This document shows, in pieces, positions 50,199-59,081 of a DNA stretch of 64,000 nucleotides. A program made the translations under genes and the position numbers. The notes beneath the pieces were generated by a model. The model was not told the DNA's origin. It made no database searches and was given only the letters and a program-made list of their open reading frames with translations. Positions within the stretch are counted from its first letter, which is position 1. Every line of letters begins with the position of its first letter. Source of the DNA: Amycolatopsis vastitatis (GTDB lineage Bacteria; Actinomycetota; Actinomycetes; Mycobacteriales; Pseudonocardiaceae); contig NZ_NMUL01000038.1 of the NCBI RefSeq assembly GCF_002234595.1, positions 240,015 through 304,014 of the forward strand, written 5' to 3'.

Positions 50199-51927
50199 CT
50201 CGCCGGCCACGGCATCCCGGCGAACGCGCTCTGGCAACCCGAAGACCCGCACACCACGACACCCGAAACCGGGCTCGGGGTTGCCGGAGTGCGGGCGCAC
50301 TTTCGATGGCAGCACGTGCCGCCAACGCGGCGACCACTTCTGCGAACCTCGCGCCGACCACGCGGTCGCGTTCTGCCACGAAATCTGCGTCCACACCAAA
50401 GACCGCTGGGCCCGCCGCCCGTTCATCCTCTCGCCCTGGCAGCGCGACGGCATCGTCCGCCCGCTCTTCGGCGAGGTCCGCTGGGACCCCGAGGCCGAGT
50501 GCTACGTCCGCCGGTACCGGATCGGCTGGATCGAGCTCGCTCGCAAGAACGGCAAGTCCGAACTCCTTGCCTTCGTCGCGCTATACATGCTGTGCGGCGA
50601 CGGGGTGGAGTCCGCGGAGATCTACGGCTGCGCCCGCGACACCGACCAGGCCAAGCTCGTCTTCAAGGTCGCCGCCCGCATGGTCGCCCTCTCCCCGGTG
50701 CTGTCGCGTCGGCTGCGGGTGATCGAGCACTCCGCCCGCATCGTCGACGAGAAAACCAACAGCGTCTACGCCGTCGTCCCCTCCGACGCGCTGGGCAACC
50801 TCGGGTCGAACCCGTCGTGCGTGATCTTCGACGAGGTGCTGACCCAGCCGAACGGCGACTTCTGGAACGCCATGCGCACCGGCATGGGTACCCGCCTCGA
50901 ACCGCTCCTGCTGGCTGCCACGACTGCGGGCGATGACCCGAGCTCGTTCGCTAAGGCCGAGCACGACGAGTGCGTCAAGATCGCCGACGACCCAGCCCGG
51001 GCGCCGCACCGGTTCGTCTACCTGCGCAACCTGCCCGAGGACGCCGACCCATGGGACGAGGCCAACTGGTACCACTCCAACCCCGCCCTCGGCGACTTCC
51101 TCTCCCTCGCCGCCCTGCGCGAAGAAGCGCTCGAAGCGCGCAACGACCCGGCCAAGGAGAACGCGTTCCGCCAGTACCGGCTCAACCAGTGGGTCGCCCA
51201 GTCGACCCGGTGGATGCCGATGCACCTCTACCAACTCTGCGTCGGCACCGTCGTGGACGAGCCCGGCCGGCTACGCGAGCAGCACGCCCGACGTCCCGCC
51301 TGGGGCGGGCTCGACCTCGCGTCGAAGCTGGACCTGACCGCGTGGTGCCTGATCGTGCCGGACGGCGTCGACGGCCACGTCTCCGCGCTCTGGCGCTTCT
51401 GGCTCCCCGAAGCCGGAGTCACCTTCCTCGACGAACACACCGACGGCCGGATCTCCCGCTGGGTCAAAGCGGGCTGGATCACCGCCACCCCCGGCGAGGT
51501 CATCGACTACGACGTCATCGAGAACGACATCACCGCCGACACCGGTCTTCTCCGCGTCGCGGAGATCGACTACGACGAATGGTCCGGCGAACCCGTCCGC
51601 CAACGGCTGGAGAAGCGGACCGGGGTACCGATGTACCCGGTCCCGCAGACCTACAAGGCCATGACCCACGGTATGACCGAACTCATGACCCTCACCCGGT
51701 CCCGCGCCTGGTCCCACCACGGCAATCCCGTCGCCGAGTACTGCTTCGACTCCGTCGAAGTCCGCCACCCGCCCGGCGAACCCGACCTGATCCGGCCCGA
51801 CAAGCCGCAACGCGGCAAGACCGGGAAACGGATCGACGCTGTCCCTACGGCCGCGATGGCCGTTTCTGGCTGGCGATTGAGAGGTCAGAAGCCTGCCAAA
51901 TCTGGAAAGATGATCGTCATGAGTTAG
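50158..51927 (+). CDS. terL: Phage terminase large subunit
   Basis: 589 aa. After a basic, disordered ~45-residue N-terminus comes FILSPWQRDGIVRPLFGE. The ATPase shows Walker A-like ELARKNGKSELLA (~residue 125) and Walker B SCVIFDEV (~225). The nuclease Asp is in GGLDLASKLDLTAW and a later Asp lies in VPTAAMA-adjacent RIDAV. It is the packaging motor and endonuclease. Its last codons overlap the stop of the antisense gene at 51917. Confidence 0.95.
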   Translation: MPTPRRARAASSADSPATASRRTRSGNPKTRTPRHPKPGSGLPECGRTFDGSTCRQRGDHFCEPRADHAVAFCHEICVHTKDRWARRPFILSPWQRDGIVRPLFGEVRWDPEAECYVRRYRIGWIELARKNGKSELLAFVALYMLCGDGVESAEIYGCARDTDQAKLVFKVAARMVALSPVLSRRLRVIEHSARIVDEKTNSVYAVVPSDALGNLGSNPSCVIFDEVLTQPNGDFWNAMRTGMGTRLEPLLLAATTAGDDPSSFAKAEHDECVKIADDPARAPHRFVYLRNLPEDADPWDEANWYHSNPALGDFLSLAALREEALEARNDPAKENAFRQYRLNQWVAQSTRWMPMHLYQLCVGTVVDEPGRLREQHARRPAWGGLDLASKLDLTAWCLIVPDGVDGHVSALWRFWLPEAGVTFLDEHTDGRISRWVKAGWITATPGEVIDYDVIENDITADTGLLRVAEIDYDEWSGEPVRQRLEKRTGVPMYPVPQTYKAMTHGMTELMTLTRSRAWSHHGNPVAEYCFDSVEVRHPPGEPDLIRPDKPQRGKTGKRIDAVPTAAMAVSGWRLRGQKPAKSGKMIVMS

Positions 51928-52525
51928 ATTGCGAGTCGATGTCGCGTTGATCAACCAGGACATCGGCGCGAGCCAAGTCCTTTATTCGCCCGCGCGCAGT
52001 GGCCAATTGCGTGAGCACATTGCCCACCTTGACGGAGTTGACCTCTGCGCCATCAGCTCTAAGCCGCTCCATCTTCACGACGGTGGATGTTATCCTCATG
52101 GCCTCGCCGACTAGCTTTTCAATTTCTTCGTTTATTACTCTGCCGCCAATGATTTCGAGGCGATTTGTTGCCGCCCGCAGTCGATTGTACTGACCGTACA
52201 GGTCGTCGACTTCGACCTCTGGCAGGCTCACACTCTCTGCGAGTCCGGGGAAGATTGTCCTTCCGAGAATTGCCGACGATCTCCACCAGTCGTCGAAGGA
52301 ATCGAGGAACTCCTGATAGGCAAGGACTCGCTCGGATCTCCAGTCCGCCAGTGAGTCATGAAATAGTCGTTTATTAAATACCTCAATCTCACGTGCGTGC
52401 CGCACGTCTTCGCGATCACGTTCGCGCAGCCAGCGACGATCCTCTCTCTTCGACGCGATGAGCTGACCGCCCCAACTGCCAGCCAACGCGCCAACGAATC
52501 CCAACACAGCAGCCCACCAGGTCAT
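51917..52525 (-). CDS. Antisense single-pass membrane protein (cargo gene)
   Basis: 202 aa from ATG 52525. One N-terminal span (WWAAVLGFVGALAGSWGGQL) is followed by a long charged helical region beginning KREDRRWLRERDREDVRHAR. This N-in or N-out helical-tail design is common in actinomycete orphan proteins. Lower GC than neighbours. It is wedged between terminase and portal, and its 3' end overlaps the terminase stop by 11 bp. Function unknown. Confidence 0.72.
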   Translation of the reverse strand: MTWWAAVLGFVGALAGSWGGQLIASKREDRRWLRERDREDVRHAREIEVFNKRLFHDSLADWRSERVLAYQEFLDSFDDWWRSSAILGRTIFPGLAESVSLPEVEVDDLYGQYNRLRAATNRLEIIGGRVINEEIEKLVGEAMRITSTVVKMERLRADGAEVNSVKVGNVLTQLATARGRIKDLARADVLVDQRDIDSQSNS

Positions 52526-52537
52526 GCCTGCCAGCTT

Positions 52538-52552
52538 AGGAGGTGACCTATC
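52538..52552 (+). promoter_or_regulatory. Extended Shine-Dalgarno pointing to an ATC start for the portal gene
   Basis: AGGAGGTGACC is an 11-nt near-perfect anti-16S match. Six bases after AGGAGG stands ATC (52550) opening the frame (I)AVFEASEL, in frame with the portal protein. The first conventional start, TTG 52574, is 30 nt from the SD, too far to use it. Confidence 0.55.
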
Positions 52553-52573
52553 GCGGTCTTCGAAGCCAGCGAG

Positions 52574-54082
52574 TTGACGCCGGAAGCGTGGATCACTCGC
52601 GTCTCTCGGCAGCACAATGCGCAAATCCCACAGCTGGAGTTGCTGGACTCGTACTACGAGGGTGAGCAGTCGCTGTCCTACATGCACCCGGAGCTGCTGC
52701 GGCGGCTGGACAACCGGGTGCGCCAGGTCGTGGTGAACTGGCCCGAGCTGGTCGTGGACAGCCTGGACGAGCGGCTGGACGTGACGGGGTTCCGGCTCGG
52801 CGGCGAGCAGGAGGCCGACCGCGAGCTGTGGCGGATCTGGCAGGCGAACCGGCTCGGCCTGCACTCCGGCCAGGCCCATGTGGACGCGCTGGCGCTCGGG
52901 CGGTCGTTCGCGATCGTCGGGACGAACGAGCAGGACCCGAGTACGCCGCTGGTGACGATCGAGTCGCCGTTCGACGTCCACGTCGACCTGGACCCGCGCA
53001 CCCGCGAGGTCCGCGCCGCGCTCAAGCGCCAGTACGCGGAGGAGGGCGACGGGGACCTGGCGGAGGCTTACGCCACGCTGTACCTGCCGAACGAGACGAT
53101 CTGGTACACCTCCGACAACTCCGGCGGGAACTGGACCGAGACCGACCGCGACGAGCACGGCATGGGCGTCGTCCCGGTCGTGCCGCTGGTGAACCGGCCG
53201 CGGATCCGGCGTCGCCGCTACGCCCTCCCACGGCTCGGGCGCTCGGAGCTGGCGAGCGTACTGCCGTTGTCGGACGCGGCGTGCAAGATCGCCACGGACA
53301 TGATGGTGTCCGCCGAGTTCCACGCGATGCCCCGACGCTACGCGCTCGGGTTCGACAAGAACGACTTCGTGGACAGCAACGGCAACCCGCTCACCCCGTG
53401 GCAGGCGGTCGCCGGCGTGCTGTGGGCCTCGGCGAAATCTCCGAAGGAGGACGGTGTAGCGGTCGGGCAGTTCCCCGAGGCCGACCTGTCCAACTTCCAC
53501 AACACCCTCGCCGCACTCGCGAGGCTGGTCGCGTCGCTGTCCGGGTTGCCGCCGCACTTCCTCGGCTACAGCACCGAGAACCCCGCGTCGGCGGACGCGA
53601 TCCGCTCCTCGGAGTCCCGGCACATCAAGCGCGCCGAGCGGCGCCAGGCGTCCTTCGGTGACGGCTGGGAACGCGTGGCGCAGCGGATCCTGCACGTCCG
53701 GGACGGCCGGGTGGCGGAGGAGGCGCAGCGGGTGGAGACGCAGTGGATGGATCCGGCGACGCCGACGTTCGCCGCGCAGGCCGACGCGGTGGTGAAGCTG
53801 TACTCCGCGGACAAGCTGCTGCCGCGCCGGGCCGCACGCCGCGCGCTGGACTACTCCGACGCGCAGATCCAGGACATGGATGCCGAGGACCAGGAGGCTT
53901 ACGCTCGCGCCGCCGGAGGAGACCTGGCCGCCGGCTACGGCCCCAAGCCCACCCCCGACGAACCCCAGCCACAGCCGGACGCGCCGCAGCCTGAGCGGCC
54001 GAGCATCGTCGCCGGGTCGCGGCTGCGGCCTACCACGGCCGTGCAGTTCCAGGAGCCCGTCTACGCCGGGACGCCGCGGTGA
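52574..54082 (+). CDS. Phage portal protein
   Basis: 502 aa from TTG 52574; an ATC start at 52550 would give 510 aa and fits the ribosome site better. It contains QIPQLELLDSYYEGEQSLSY and VVNWPELVVDSLDERLDVTG, then PLSDAACKIATDMMVSAEFH and LSGLPPHFLGYSTENPASAD, all typical of SPP1/Gp6-like actinophage portals. It forms the dodecameric vertex for DNA entry. It overlaps the MuF-like gene by 4 bp. Confidence 0.93.
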   Translation: MTPEAWITRVSRQHNAQIPQLELLDSYYEGEQSLSYMHPELLRRLDNRVRQVVVNWPELVVDSLDERLDVTGFRLGGEQEADRELWRIWQANRLGLHSGQAHVDALALGRSFAIVGTNEQDPSTPLVTIESPFDVHVDLDPRTREVRAALKRQYAEEGDGDLAEAYATLYLPNETIWYTSDNSGGNWTETDRDEHGMGVVPVVPLVNRPRIRRRRYALPRLGRSELASVLPLSDAACKIATDMMVSAEFHAMPRRYALGFDKNDFVDSNGNPLTPWQAVAGVLWASAKSPKEDGVAVGQFPEADLSNFHNTLAALARLVASLSGLPPHFLGYSTENPASADAIRSSESRHIKRAERRQASFGDGWERVAQRILHVRDGRVAEEAQRVETQWMDPATPTFAAQADAVVKLYSADKLLPRRAARRALDYSDAQIQDMDAEDQEAYARAAGGDLAAGYGPKPTPDEPQPQPDAPQPERPSIVAGSRLRPTTAVQFQEPVYAGTPR

Positions 54083-55056
54083 CCGCGCCGTCGACGAGCC
54101 CGGACACCGCCTACTACCTCGACCAGCAACGCATCCTCCGCGCCGCTGTCGAACGCGCGCAGGCAGCCTGGACACAGCTTCCCGCCGGGCCGGAAGGTCA
54201 GGACGTCTGGACCGAGCAGGTTCGGCCGGACGTGGTCGCGGCGGTGGAGCAGGCGCAGGCCGACTCGGTGGCGCTGGCGCCGCTGTACGTCGCGGCGACG
54301 CTCGCCGCAGCCGGGGCGGTATCCGCGCCGCTCGGCGTGCTCGTCGCGCGGGCGTGGGTCGGCTACGCGACGACCGGTCTACCGCTGGCCGTGCTGATGG
54401 ACTTCGCGCATTGGCACTACCGGCGCGCGCTCGCGCTCGGGGTGGCGCCGAGCGAGGCGCGGACGATGGGGCTGGCGCGGCTGCTGCGCTACGTCGCCAC
54501 CGAGACCGCCGACGCTGGGCGGCTGGCCACGACGGCGGCCGCGGTGCTGGAACCGGAGATCGCCGGGTACGAGCGGGTGGTGCACCTGCCCGCGTGCGGG
54601 CGGTGCATCCAGCTCGCGGGCCGGTTATACCGCTACAGCACTGGGTTTCTACGCCACCCCAACTGCGACTGCACGATGCACCCGGTCACCCGCGACCAGT
54701 GGCGCACCGGCCGCCCCACCAACACCCCGCGCGCCCTGTTCGACCGGATGACCCCGGCCCAGCAGAACAAGGCGTTCGGCGTCGGCGGCGCTGCTGCGAT
54801 CCGCGCGGGGGCCGACATCTCCCGCGTCGTCAACGCCCGCCGACACGGCGCCGTCTACACCGCCGGAGGCCACGAGTACACCCGCGAGGCCACCACGGTG
54901 CGCGGCGTCGGCGGCCAGCTCGGCGACCTCGCCAAGCGAGGCCGCCGCTACCGCGCCACCGGCACCGCGCGCCCGACCCCGGCACAGCTGGTCAATACAG
55001 CCCGCGACGAGGCTGAACTGATCGAGCTCCTGCGACGGTTCGGCTATCTCGCCTAG
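54079..55056 (+). CDS. MuF-like minor capsid/head morphogenesis protein
   Basis: 325 aa from GTG 54079. A helical N-terminal part is followed by the MuF-type motif HLPACGRCIQLAGRLYR and GFLRHPNCDCTMHPV, with Cys/His spacing of the SPP1 gp7 family. It is coupled to the portal gene. The protein joins the procapsid in few copies, probably near the portal. Confidence 0.85.
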   Translation: MTAPSTSPDTAYYLDQQRILRAAVERAQAAWTQLPAGPEGQDVWTEQVRPDVVAAVEQAQADSVALAPLYVAATLAAAGAVSAPLGVLVARAWVGYATTGLPLAVLMDFAHWHYRRALALGVAPSEARTMGLARLLRYVATETADAGRLATTAAAVLEPEIAGYERVVHLPACGRCIQLAGRLYRYSTGFLRHPNCDCTMHPVTRDQWRTGRPTNTPRALFDRMTPAQQNKAFGVGGAAAIRAGADISRVVNARRHGAVYTAGGHEYTREATTVRGVGGQLGDLAKRGRRYRATGTARPTPAQLVNTARDEAELIELLRRFGYLA

Positions 55057-55095
55057 AAGATGTTGTAGGGGAAGATTTCTTGGGTACGAGTCAAG

Positions 55096-55275
55096 TTATG
55101 GGATTTTTTGAAGAGTCGGCGAGGCCATCCACCCACTGACACTCAAACTGAGCACAGTGAGCAGCAGGAACGCCAGCTGCCAGAGCAGGTTTCCCGCCAT
55201 TCCCGCGAGCACCTGTGCGCCGCCCGAGCACGCCAGAGCGGCGGTGCCCCAGACACGCGGCGAGAGGGTCTTCAC
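55096..55275 (-). CDS. Small antisense membrane protein, 59 aa (cargo gene)
   Basis: GTG 55275 follows AAGGA. It begins (V)KTLSPRVWGTAALACSG and has a strong span NLLWQLAFLLLTVLSLSVSG, then a short tail. It lies antisense in the 258-bp gap between the MuF-like and scaffold genes, like the larger cargo genes at other joints. Function unknown. Confidence 0.5.
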   Translation of the reverse strand: MKTLSPRVWGTAALACSGGAQVLAGMAGNLLWQLAFLLLTVLSLSVSGWMASPTLQKIP

Positions 55276-55314
55276 CCCGCCATCCTTACAGATTCCCATT
55301 CCAGGAGCACGCCT

Positions 55315-55980
55315 TTGACCGATCATGTCATTCCCAGCACGCCGCCTACCGAAGGCGCGGTCGCAGCCCCGCCGCCTACCGCCACCACGTCGACGACCAG
55401 CGGCGGGCCCGATGCCCCCAGCACGCAGGCCGAGGCGCCGCCCGTCGACTACAAGACGCTCTACGAGCAGACGCAGGGCAAGCTCGCGCGGGCCGAGCAG
55501 ACGGCCAAGGACCACAAGTCGAAGGCGGCCAAGCTCGACGAGTTGGAGGCCGCGCAGCAGAGCGAGGCCGAGAAGGCCGCCGCACGCGCAAGCACGGCCG
55601 AGGCGCAGGTGGTCGCGTTGCGGCGGCGGGCGGTGGACGCGGAGATCCGCGCCGCAGCCGGGTCCGGCTGGGCCGACCCGACCGACGCGCCCCGGTATCT
55701 GGACGAGAAGGACCGCTACGTCGGCGAGGACGGCGAGATCGACACCGCCGCCATCACGACCGATCTCGCGGCCGTGCTGCTCGGACGGCCGCATCTGGCC
55801 CGTGGGGACACCCCTCTGCCCGGGCGGCGTCCGGCTCCGGACCCGTCGCAGGGTGCCCGCCAGTCCGGGCCCGCCGGCTACGACGCGCAGATCGCCGAGG
55901 CAGAAAAGAACGGCGACTGGGCCACCGCCATCAGCCTCAAGAACCAGCGTCTTGTCGAGCAGGCCGCCCAGCAGCGCTAG
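55315..55980 (+). CDS. Capsid scaffold protein
   Basis: 221 aa from TTG 55315, preceded by AGGAG; the open frame upstream is not coding. A Thr/Pro-rich N-terminus precedes a coiled coil (~50-105: LYEQTQGKLARAEQTAKDHK). A globular part contains GWADPTDAPRYLDEKDRYV, and the C-terminal helix is basic. This is the usual scaffold design just before the major capsid gene. Confidence 0.85.
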   Translation: MTDHVIPSTPPTEGAVAAPPPTATTSTTSGGPDAPSTQAEAPPVDYKTLYEQTQGKLARAEQTAKDHKSKAAKLDELEAAQQSEAEKAAARASTAEAQVVALRRRAVDAEIRAAAGSGWADPTDAPRYLDEKDRYVGEDGEIDTAAITTDLAAVLLGRPHLARGDTPLPGRRPAPDPSQGARQSGPAGYDAQIAEAEKNGDWATAISLKNQRLVEQAAQQR

Positions 55981-56023
55981 GAACGCGCCGACTTTTCCTT
56001 ATTTCCCAACGCTTGGAGGCTTC

Positions 56024-57019
56024 ATGCCTGGTGTGGCCGCGATCGCCAACACCTACAACGCCCCGAACTTCGTCGGCGAACTCTTCGCCCTGACCCCGAC
56101 CGACACCCCGTTCCTGTCCGCGATCGGCGGCCTGACCGGCGGCAAGCGCGCCAACGCCGTCGTGCACACCTGGCAGGTCTACGACCTGCGCGCCCCCGAC
56201 CCGAACCGACAGCGCCTCGAAGGCGCCGACGCCCCGCCCCCAGAGACCCGGGTCCGCGGGACCGACCGGAACGTGGTGGAGATCCACCAGGAGACCATCG
56301 GCGTCACCTACACCCGCCAGGCCACCCAGCAAATGTTCGCCGCCACCGGCTCGGCCAACCCGAACGCCGCCAGCATCCAGGGCACCAACCCGGTGACCAA
56401 CGAAATGGACTGGCAGACCCGCCAGTCGCTGATCCAGATCGGCCGCGACGTCGAAGTCTCCTTCGTCACCGGCACGTTCCAGGAGCCCACGGACAACTCC
56501 AAGACCCGCCGCACCCGCGGCATCCTGGAGGCCACGAAGACCAACGTCATCACCAACGCCACCGCCGCCGCGCTGACCGAGGCGATGATCCTCGACCTGC
56601 TGCAGAAGGTCTGGCTCAACGGCGGCATCCAGGTCTCCGAGACCGCCACCCTGATGTGCGGGGCCTGGCAGAAGCGCCAGCTGACCGCGGAGTTCATCAC
56701 CAAGAAGAACTGCCGCGAGCAGACCCGCAACGTCGGCGGCGTCTCCGTAACCACGATCGAGACCGACTTCGGCACCCTCAACGTGATGCTCAACCGCTAC
56801 ATGCCCGCCGACACCGTCGAGGTCGTCTCCCTCGACCAGTGCGCCCCTGTCCTGCTCGAAACCCCCGGCAAGGGCTTCCTGTTCTCCGAACCGCTCGCGA
56901 AGACCGGCTCGGTCGACAAGGCCCAGATCTACGGCGAGATCGGCCTGGAGTACGGGCCCGAGATCGCGCACGGCAAGATCACCGGCCTGACCACCGGCCC
57001 GGCGGGAAGTGGTAGCTGA
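56024..57019 (+). CDS. Major capsid protein (SU10/DUF5309 type)
   Basis: 331 aa, ATG after TTGGAGG. It begins MPGVAAIANTYNAPNFVGEL and has FALTPTDTPFLSAIGGL, the SU10-type opening. Further features are VSFVTGTFQEPTDNSKTRRT and VSVTTIETDFGTLNVMLNRY. It should adopt the HK97 fold. A small gene follows with 1-bp overlap (TGATG). Confidence 0.93.
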   Translation: MPGVAAIANTYNAPNFVGELFALTPTDTPFLSAIGGLTGGKRANAVVHTWQVYDLRAPDPNRQRLEGADAPPPETRVRGTDRNVVEIHQETIGVTYTRQATQQMFAATGSANPNAASIQGTNPVTNEMDWQTRQSLIQIGRDVEVSFVTGTFQEPTDNSKTRRTRGILEATKTNVITNATAAALTEAMILDLLQKVWLNGGIQVSETATLMCGAWQKRQLTAEFITKKNCREQTRNVGGVSVTTIETDFGTLNVMLNRYMPADTVEVVSLDQCAPVLLETPGKGFLFSEPLAKTGSVDKAQIYGEIGLEYGPEIAHGKITGLTTGPAGSGS

Positions 57020-57198
57020 TGAAGTTCACCAGCACCAAGTACCCCCAGCTGGTCATACACGACCTCGGCGTGACCTTCGTCGATGGCGATGCCGAGGTAA
57101 CCGACAAGGCCGCTGTCGACGCGCTCAAGGCGCTCCCCCCAGAACTCGGCGTGCGCGCGGTCGGCGGACGACCAGCCAAGGAGCGTGAGGCTACGTAG
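57019..57198 (+). CDS. Small phage head protein, 59 aa
   Basis: It begins MKFTSTKYPQLVIHDLGVTF and contains FVDGDAEVTDKAAVDALKAL. Short proteins of this kind directly after the capsid gene are common in actinophages and may decorate or stabilise the head. It overlaps the capsid stop by one base. It ends 18 bp before the stop of the next antisense gene. Confidence 0.75.
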   Translation: MKFTSTKYPQLVIHDLGVTFVDGDAEVTDKAAVDALKALPPELGVRAVGGRPAKEREAT

Positions 57199-57215
57199 CC
57201 TAGTTGCTCAGGTGG

Positions 57216-58010
57216 CTATCGCAGCTGCTTAGGCGGATCGCTCCGCCAGGTAGACGCAGGGCTGGGCAGTTCGATACTCCTGCTACGCGAGATCCAATAT
57301 CGACGTTCGCGGGCCGGGCGCACGTCGAATAGGACGGCACCTGTTCCGGGTTGTCCATCGAGCTCGAAGTTGAGTTCCCATACGCCTTCACGCTTGGGGA
57401 CCGGCCGGATCGGACTTCCTTCCAAGTGGAGCCGCCAAGTATCGACGACCCCTTCGTCTCGAACGTCCGTACACCTGACGGTGGCCTCGACCCGGTGCGG
57501 CAGCGGCTCGCCCTTCTGCTGAGCGGTCCAGTTCTCAGACCATTGCCTGGCAGTAAAGGTCGCTTCAAGGAGCACCACCGGAATACTTGCGCCGGGCAGA
57601 ATTGCCAAGCTAGGCGATGGGTTCCTATCGACGTCAATGCAGCCCTCCGCGTTAACGTCGGCTATCGACGTGCCAAGGTTCGAAAGGGTCAACGAGAGCC
57701 GCATCATGATCTGCTGGTTCTCATGCTCGGAGAAGTGCCAACGTCGGGCATGATCAATCGGGTTTGCTTCGCCGCCGGTACTGCTTGGTTCCAGAAGCCA
57801 ACGTGCAGGGTCTCGGTTCAACGTGACATCAAGCTTAGGTGCGTCTGTGTCCAGTCCCGTTCTAGCCGCATAGATCGTTGCTGCTTCGGCAGGTTCCAGG
57901 GCACGTCGGCTGACTTGCACGGCCCGACGCGTCCACCATGATTGCCAAGCAACAACACACGCTGAGCCGACAGTTCCAACCGCTGTGGCGATCGTCCAGA
58001 GATCAGTCAT
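57216..58010 (-). CDS. Antisense membrane-anchored protein (cargo gene)
   Basis: 264 aa from ATG 58010. One N-terminal span (LWTIATAVGTVGSACVVAWQ) is followed by RRAVQVSRRALE and a beta-rich soluble domain with RLSLTLSNLGTSIADVN and IPVVLLEATFTARQWSENW. The same N-terminal design appears in many actinomycete orphan proteins with a signal-anchor and C-terminal beta domain. Lower GC than neighbours; antisense between capsid and connector genes. Function unknown. Confidence 0.72.
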   Translation of the reverse strand: MTDLWTIATAVGTVGSACVVAWQSWWTRRAVQVSRRALEPAEAATIYAARTGLDTDAPKLDVTLNRDPARWLLEPSSTGGEANPIDHARRWHFSEHENQQIMMRLSLTLSNLGTSIADVNAEGCIDVDRNPSPSLAILPGASIPVVLLEATFTARQWSENWTAQQKGEPLPHRVEATVRCTDVRDEGVVDTWRLHLEGSPIRPVPKREGVWELNFELDGQPGTGAVLFDVRPARERRYWISRSRSIELPSPASTWRSDPPKQLR

Positions 58011-58040
58011 GGGCAGAGATTGTGCGCTGAGGTGGTCGAG

Positions 58041-58400
58041 ATGCTGTTTCTGGCCCCCTTGGCGACCGTGGCTGATGTTCAAGCCCGGACTGAGGTCGAG
58101 TTCACTGCCGCGCAGCAAGCGCGCGTTGCAGTGCTGCTGGCCGATGCATCGGCGCTGGCCCGGCAGCGGGTGCCGGATCTTCCAGATCCGCCGCCGGCCA
58201 CGGCGCCAGGCGTCGTCTCTACCGCCGTGCTGCGGGCGCTGGCGTCGCCTCCGGACGGGAACAAGTCCGAGACGATCGGTGGGCACTCCCGCACCGCCGC
58301 GCACGAGGGCGGCGGCCTCTACCTCACCGACGACGAGCTGGACCTGCTGCGCCCGCCCGCGCAGCCGCCGCGCGGCGTGTTCTCCATCTGGACCACCTGA
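58041..58400 (+). CDS. Head-tail connector protein
   Basis: 119 aa from ATG 58041 with GAGGTGGT upstream; TTG 58020 and GTG 58032 are possible alternatives. It contains FLAPLATVADVQARTEVEFT, then QQARVAVLLADASALARQRV, a helical pattern like HK97 gp6/SPP1 gp15 adaptors. It has a TAAHEGGGLYLTDDELDLL tail that is also typical. Position after capsid supports the call. Confidence 0.8.
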   Translation: MLFLAPLATVADVQARTEVEFTAAQQARVAVLLADASALARQRVPDLPDPPPATAPGVVSTAVLRALASPPDGNKSETIGGHSRTAAHEGGGLYLTDDELDLLRPPAQPPRGVFSIWTT

Positions 58401-58417
58401 CGCGAGGAGGCGAACTC

Positions 58418-58747
58418 GTGCAATTCCCGCACCAGCTGGAGGTGATCACCCCAACCCAGGTCACCGACGCCTACGGCAATCCGACTCCGCAACTCGAGTA
58501 CGGCTCCGACGCGCCGCGCCGGCCCGTTTGGGGCCTGCTCCAGCCGGGCAGCTCGACCGAACCGGCCTCGCCGGGCCGGGCGCCGGTAGTGACCAGCTGG
58601 CGGCTGTACACCCAGTCGGCGATCGCCGCGCGCGAGCGGGTGGTCTGGCAGAGACGGGTGTTCGAGGTGTCCGGGGAGCCGTCGTGGTGGTCGCCGCGGT
58701 TCGGGCACGTCCACTACGAAGCCCGCCTCACCCACGTCCAAGGCTGA
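58418..58747 (+). CDS. Head closure (stopper) protein
   Basis: 109 aa from GTG 58418. It begins QFPHQLEVITPTQVTDAYGN and contains SWRLYTQSAIAARERVVWQR, then a beta-rich end, as in SPP1 gp16/HK97 gp7-like closure proteins. It has the expected place between adaptor and tail genes. Confidence 0.78.
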   Translation: MQFPHQLEVITPTQVTDAYGNPTPQLEYGSDAPRRPVWGLLQPGSSTEPASPGRAPVVTSWRLYTQSAIAARERVVWQRRVFEVSGEPSWWSPRFGHVHYEARLTHVQG

Positions 58748-58763
58748 CAGGAGGTGACCGCCG

Positions 58764-59081
58764 ATGTCTGCGTTCGAGCGGATCGAGATCGACTACGAGG
58801 GCGTGGCCGAGGTGCTGCGCTCACCCGAGCTGCACGCGGTCGTCCAGGCCGTCGCCGAGCAGGTCGCCGACGCGGCGCGCGGGCGCGGTCTGCGCGTCGA
58901 GAGCGGGGACCCGTTGCCGGTCGAGGTGTTCGACGACCCGTCCCCGTCCCGGGTCGGGGTCACCGTGGCGGTCCGGCATCCGGCCGGGGTCGGCATGGAA
59001 GCCCACCACGGCGTCCTCAAGCGCGCCGCCGCCGATACCGGGCTGACCGTCGCCGGTCTCGACCCGGACGAGGTCCGGTGA
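58764..59081 (+). CDS. Tail-joining minor protein (gp10-like)
   Basis: 105 aa. It contains EVLRSPELHAVVQAVAEQVA, a helix followed by VTVAVRHPAGVGMEAHHGVL, the pattern of HK97 gp10-like or neck proteins. It overlaps the tail terminator by 4 bp. Assignment rests on order and length as much as sequence. Confidence 0.7.
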   Translation: MSAFERIEIDYEGVAEVLRSPELHAVVQAVAEQVADAARGRGLRVESGDPLPVEVFDDPSPSRVGVTVAVRHPAGVGMEAHHGVLKRAAADTGLTVAGLDPDEVR

